44,593 nt of DNA from Brevundimonas sp. UBA5936 (GTDB taxonomy: Bacteria; Pseudomonadota; Alphaproteobacteria; Caulobacterales; Caulobacteraceae): the NCBI GenBank assembly GCA_002430835.1, contig DJDA01000092.1:1-44593 (forward strand), in the 5' to 3' direction. Position 1 is the stretch's first letter, and the number at the start of each line of letters is the position of its first letter. The translations under genes were made by a program, and so were the position numbers. Below, piece by piece: positions 41,979 through 44,593 of the stretch. The notes below the pieces were generated by a model. That model made no database searches, was not told the DNA's origin, and saw nothing but the letters and a program-made list of their open reading frames with translations.

Positions 41979-43603
41979 GCCTTGCCCTCTTCTTCCAGAA
42001 TGCGCTGACGCAGGGCGGCGCGCAGTTCGCGGCGGCTGACCTTGCCGACGGCGGTCACGGCGAAGTCGTCGACGAAGACGATCTGGTCCGGCACCTTGAA
42101 GTCGGCGATGTCGCGCTTGCGCATCCAGGCCTTCAACTCGACGCCGCGCGGCGGCGCGCCGTTGGGGATGATGAAGGCGCAGATCCGCTCGCCCAGATAG
42201 TCGTCCGGCACCGACACCACGGCGGCGTCGAACACGGCCGGGTGGGCCAGCAGATGATCCTCGACCTCCTCGGCCGAAATCTTCTCGCCCGCGCGATTGA
42301 TGTGGTCGGTGGCTCGCCCCATGACCACGAGGTAGCCCTCGGGCGTGCGGCGCACCACGTCGCCGGTGCGATAGAAGCCGTCGTCGGTAAAGGACCGCTC
42401 ATTGGCCGCCGGTTCATTGTGATAGGCGCGGATCGTGTAGGGGCCGCGCGTCAGCAGATTGCCCGGCTCGCCCTCGGCCACGGGCGCGCCCGCGTCGTCG
42501 ACGATCAGGATTTCATCGTCGGGGCTGATGGGGCGTCCTTGCGTCTCGACGATCAGGCTCTCGGGATCGTCCAGCCGGGTGTAGTTGACCAGACCCTCGG
42601 CCATGCCGAACACCTGTTGCAGGGTGCAGCCCAGTTCGGCGCGCACGCGCCGCGCGGCCTCGGGCAGGAACTTGGCCCCGCCGACCAGCAGCACCTGAAG
42701 GCTGGACAGGTCGTGGGTCTTCTTGGCCGCCGCCTGCATCCACAAAAGGGCCAGAGGCGGCACCAGTCCGGTGATCGTCACGCCCTCGCGCGCGATCAGG
42801 GGAAAGCAGACGTCCGGCGACGGCGACGGCGCCATCACCACCGTCGCCCCGACATAGAGGGCGCCCAGATAGCCCGGCGAACTCATCGGGAAGTTATGCG
42901 CGGCCGGCAGGGCCGTCAGATAGACGCTCTCCGGTTCCAGCCCCGAGATGTCGGCGCTTTCGCGCACGCTGTAGAGATAGTCGTCATGTGTGCGCGGGAT
43001 CAGCTTGGACAAGCCGGTCGAGCCGCCCGAAATCTGCAGGAAGGCCACGTCGGACGGATCGGCGTCCTGCGTCGGCAGGGAGGCCGGATCGGCGCGGAAG
43101 GCGTCGAAGGATGCGAACTCCTCGGCTTCGCCCACCACGACCACATGGCGCAGGTCCGGAACCTCGGCCTGAACGGCGCGGGCCAGGGCGCGATAGTCGA
43201 AGCCTTCGTGCCTGTCGGCCACGACATAGGCCGACGCCTCGGCGCGCGTCACGAAGTGGACGATCTCGGTCGAGCGATGCGCGGGCAGCGCATAGACGGG
43301 AATCAGCTTCGCCCGGAACAGGCCGAAGATCACGCTGAGGAACTCGGGCAGGTTCGGCAGTTGCACCACCACCCGGTCGCCCGGCTTCAGACCCAGCGCC
43401 AGGAAACCGGCGGCGGCCGTCTCGGCCTTTTGCAGCAGCTCGCCATAGGTCCAGCGCTGGTCCATGCCGACCACGGCGACGGCGTCAGGTTGCGCCTCGG
43501 CGCGACTGCGCAGCAGCTGGGAGAAGGTCTCGCCACGCCAATAACCCTTGGCCCGATAACGCGCCGCCATGTCGTCCGGCCAGATCTGTTGCAGGGGAAT
43601 CAT
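41975..43603 (-). CDS. entE: 2,3-Dihydroxybenzoate-AMP ligase EntE
   Basis: A 542-aa stand-alone adenylation enzyme that activates DHB and loads the aryl carrier protein. EntE/DhbE-type features: WPDDMAARYRAKGYWRGETF, P-loop-like QISGGSTGLSKLIPRTHDDY, TALPAAHNFPMSSPGYLGALYVGA (the aryl-acid pocket His-Asn), FGMAEGLVNYTRLDD, YRTGDVVRRTPEGYLVVMGRATDHINRAGEKISAEEVED, and catalytic Lys in TAVGKVSRREL. Junctions to entC and entB are ATGA overlaps. Confidence 0.96.
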   Translation of the reverse strand: MIPLQQIWPDDMAARYRAKGYWRGETFSQLLRSRAEAQPDAVAVVGMDQRWTYGELLQKAETAAAGFLALGLKPGDRVVVQLPNLPEFLSVIFGLFRAKLIPVYALPAHRSTEIVHFVTRAEASAYVVADRHEGFDYRALARAVQAEVPDLRHVVVVGEAEEFASFDAFRADPASLPTQDADPSDVAFLQISGGSTGLSKLIPRTHDDYLYSVRESADISGLEPESVYLTALPAAHNFPMSSPGYLGALYVGATVVMAPSPSPDVCFPLIAREGVTITGLVPPLALLWMQAAAKKTHDLSSLQVLLVGGAKFLPEAARRVRAELGCTLQQVFGMAEGLVNYTRLDDPESLIVETQGRPISPDDEILIVDDAGAPVAEGEPGNLLTRGPYTIRAYHNEPAANERSFTDDGFYRTGDVVRRTPEGYLVVMGRATDHINRAGEKISAEEVEDHLLAHPAVFDAAVVSVPDDYLGERICAFIIPNGAPPRGVELKAWMRKRDIADFKVPDQIVFVDDFAVTAVGKVSRRELRAALRQRILEEEGKA

Positions 43604-44593
43604 ACGCTCGCCTCATCCACGCCCAGGGCGCGCAGAACGGCCTGGAACTTACCCGACGTCTCGTCCGCCTCGGCGGCGGGGTCGGAGCCCTCGACAATGC
43701 CCGCCCCGGCATAGAGACGCGCCTGATCGCCGCACGTCTCGGCGCAGCGCAGCGAGACGTACCACGCGCCGTCGCCAAAGGCGTTGGTCCAGCCCACGGC
43801 CCCGGCATAGAAGCCCCGGTCATAGCCTTCAAGCGCGTGGATCATCTCGGCCGCCTGATCGCGCGGCGAACCGCAGACGGCGGGCGTCGGATGCAGCAGG
43901 GCGGCCAGTTCAGCGGCGGAAGTCTCGTCAGGACGATGCAGCCGCCCCTCGATGCGGGTGCCCAGGTGCCACATGGTCCGCGTCGAGACCAGCGCCGGTC
44001 CCGTCGGCGCGCGCAGATCGCTGCAATAGGGAGCCAACAGGTCCATGATGGCCTCGACCACCAGGGCGTGCTCGCGGCGGTCCTTGTCGGAGGCAAGCAG
44101 GCTTTGCGCCGCCGCCTCGTCCTGCACCACGTCGGTGCTGCGGCGGGCCGATCCGGCCAGAGGATGAGAGAAGACGGCCGGGCCGCGCTTGGACGCCAGC
44201 AGTTCCGGCGTGGCGCCGACCAGACGGCGCATGGCGCCGCCCTGTCCTTCACCGAGCGGCGTCAGGAAGCGCGCGGCGGTCGGATCGGCCTTCAGGTCGC
44301 GCCACAGGGCGAAGGGGTCGATCGCGCCGTCGCCCTGAACCTTCAGGCTGCGCGACAACACCACCTTGTCGACCGGCTCGGCGCCGCCTTGCGAGGCGCG
44401 CATGGCCACAAGCGCCCGCGTCACCGCCGCCTCATAGGCCGCGCGCGAAGGCTCGGGCGCCAGGGCGCGGACCGCGGGCCGGTGCGCGCCCGAACGCATG
44501 TCACAGATGCGGTTGGCCGCGCGCTCGGGCAGGACCAGGCAGTCGTCGGCGCTGCGGTCGACCGGGACGGCGCCGACGAGGGGGAGCGGCGGG
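43600..44593 (-). CDS. entC: Isochorismate synthase EntC, 5' end beyond window edge
   Basis: The frame is open to the right edge. The ATG at 44499 is internal, because upstream codons read PLVGAVPVDRSADD and VLPERAANRI, matching the region before DKVVLSR in EntC. Visible parts include VDKVVLSRSLKV, HPLAGSARRSTDVVQDEAA, HALVVEAIMDLLAPYCSDL, RTMWHLGTRIEGRL, ALLHPTPAVCGSPRDQA, GFYAGAVGWTNAFGDGAWYVSLR and YAGAGIVEGSDPAAEADETSGKF. These cover the chorismate-binding Mg-dependent core. It converts chorismate to isochorismate and is the first of the six visible siderophore genes. Confidence 0.95.
   Translation of the reverse strand, partial: PPLPLVGAVPVDRSADDCLVLPERAANRICDMRSGAHRPAVRALAPEPSRAAYEAAVTRALVAMRASQGGAEPVDKVVLSRSLKVQGDGAIDPFALWRDLKADPTAARFLTPLGEGQGGAMRRLVGATPELLASKRGPAVFSHPLAGSARRSTDVVQDEAAAQSLLASDKDRREHALVVEAIMDLLAPYCSDLRAPTGPALVSTRTMWHLGTRIEGRLHRPDETSAAELAALLHPTPAVCGSPRDQAAEMIHALEGYDRGFYAGAVGWTNAFGDGAWYVSLRCAETCGDQARLYAGAGIVEGSDPAAEADETSGKFQAVLRALGVDEASV

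Overview
The window is high-GC alphaproteobacterial DNA. The flagellar cluster layout (fliL-fliM-DUF6468-motE facing flgF-flgG-flgA-flgH), a candidate CtrA box, a consensus sigma-54 promoter and a Caulobacter/Xanthomonas-type TonB receptor point to Caulobacterales, most likely Brevundimonas or a close relative. The assignment rests on gene content and motif style only.

Layout. (1) 1-6343: two divergent flagellar operons sharing a regulatory region at 3076-3254. (2) 6468-8005: three small exported proteins that look like tandem paralogues of unknown function. (3) 8069-11238: DUF885 zinc hydrolase, a small membrane protein, a YjbR-fold protein and MsrA. (4) 11384-19309: a tRNA-Ser(GGA) gene followed by a compact genomic island of about 7.8 kb. 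The island runs from a 16-bp direct repeat at the tRNA 3' end (11459-11474) to its copy at 19294-19309. It has a tyrosine integrase next to the tRNA and a replication-initiator-like HTH gene plus a DUF2293 gene at the far end. Between them lies cargo that I read as a candidate Pycsar-type anti-phage module: an ImmA/IrrE metallopeptidase, a class III nucleotide-cyclase-like protein and a convergent multi-TM protein resembling the Pycsar membrane effector. A 61-bp imperfect inverted repeat built from a 19-bp unit lies beside this cargo, and a further copy of the unit lies on its other side. (5) 19584-20818: ArsR regulator, SRPBCC/AHSA1 and VOC proteins, with a palindromic operator at the arsR start.

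(6) 20946-35088: an alginate-utilisation locus, all on the minus strand. In order of transcription it holds a FadR-type GntR regulator, PL6 and PL17 alginate lyases, an ACS-family MFS transporter, an SDR reductase, two tandem SGNH esterases, KDG kinase, and a TonB receptor. A 16-bp palindrome, TAGACCAATTGGTCTA, occurs exactly before the PL6 operon and again before the TonB receptor gene; a weaker copy lies before the regulator gene. The expected flow is: TonB import of oligomers, lysis to the unsaturated monouronate (DEH), inner-membrane transport, reduction to KDG, and phosphorylation to KDPG.

(7) 35216-36367: an M20 amidohydrolase. (8) 36389-44593: a catechol siderophore operon, entC(partial)-entE-entB(isochorismatase only)-ArCP-entF-entA, on the minus strand. 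Most junctions are 4-bp stop/start overlaps. The EntF adenylation domain carries the serine specificity residues, so the product should be an enterobactin-type 2,3-dihydroxybenzoyl-serine compound. The first and last genes of the window run off its edges.
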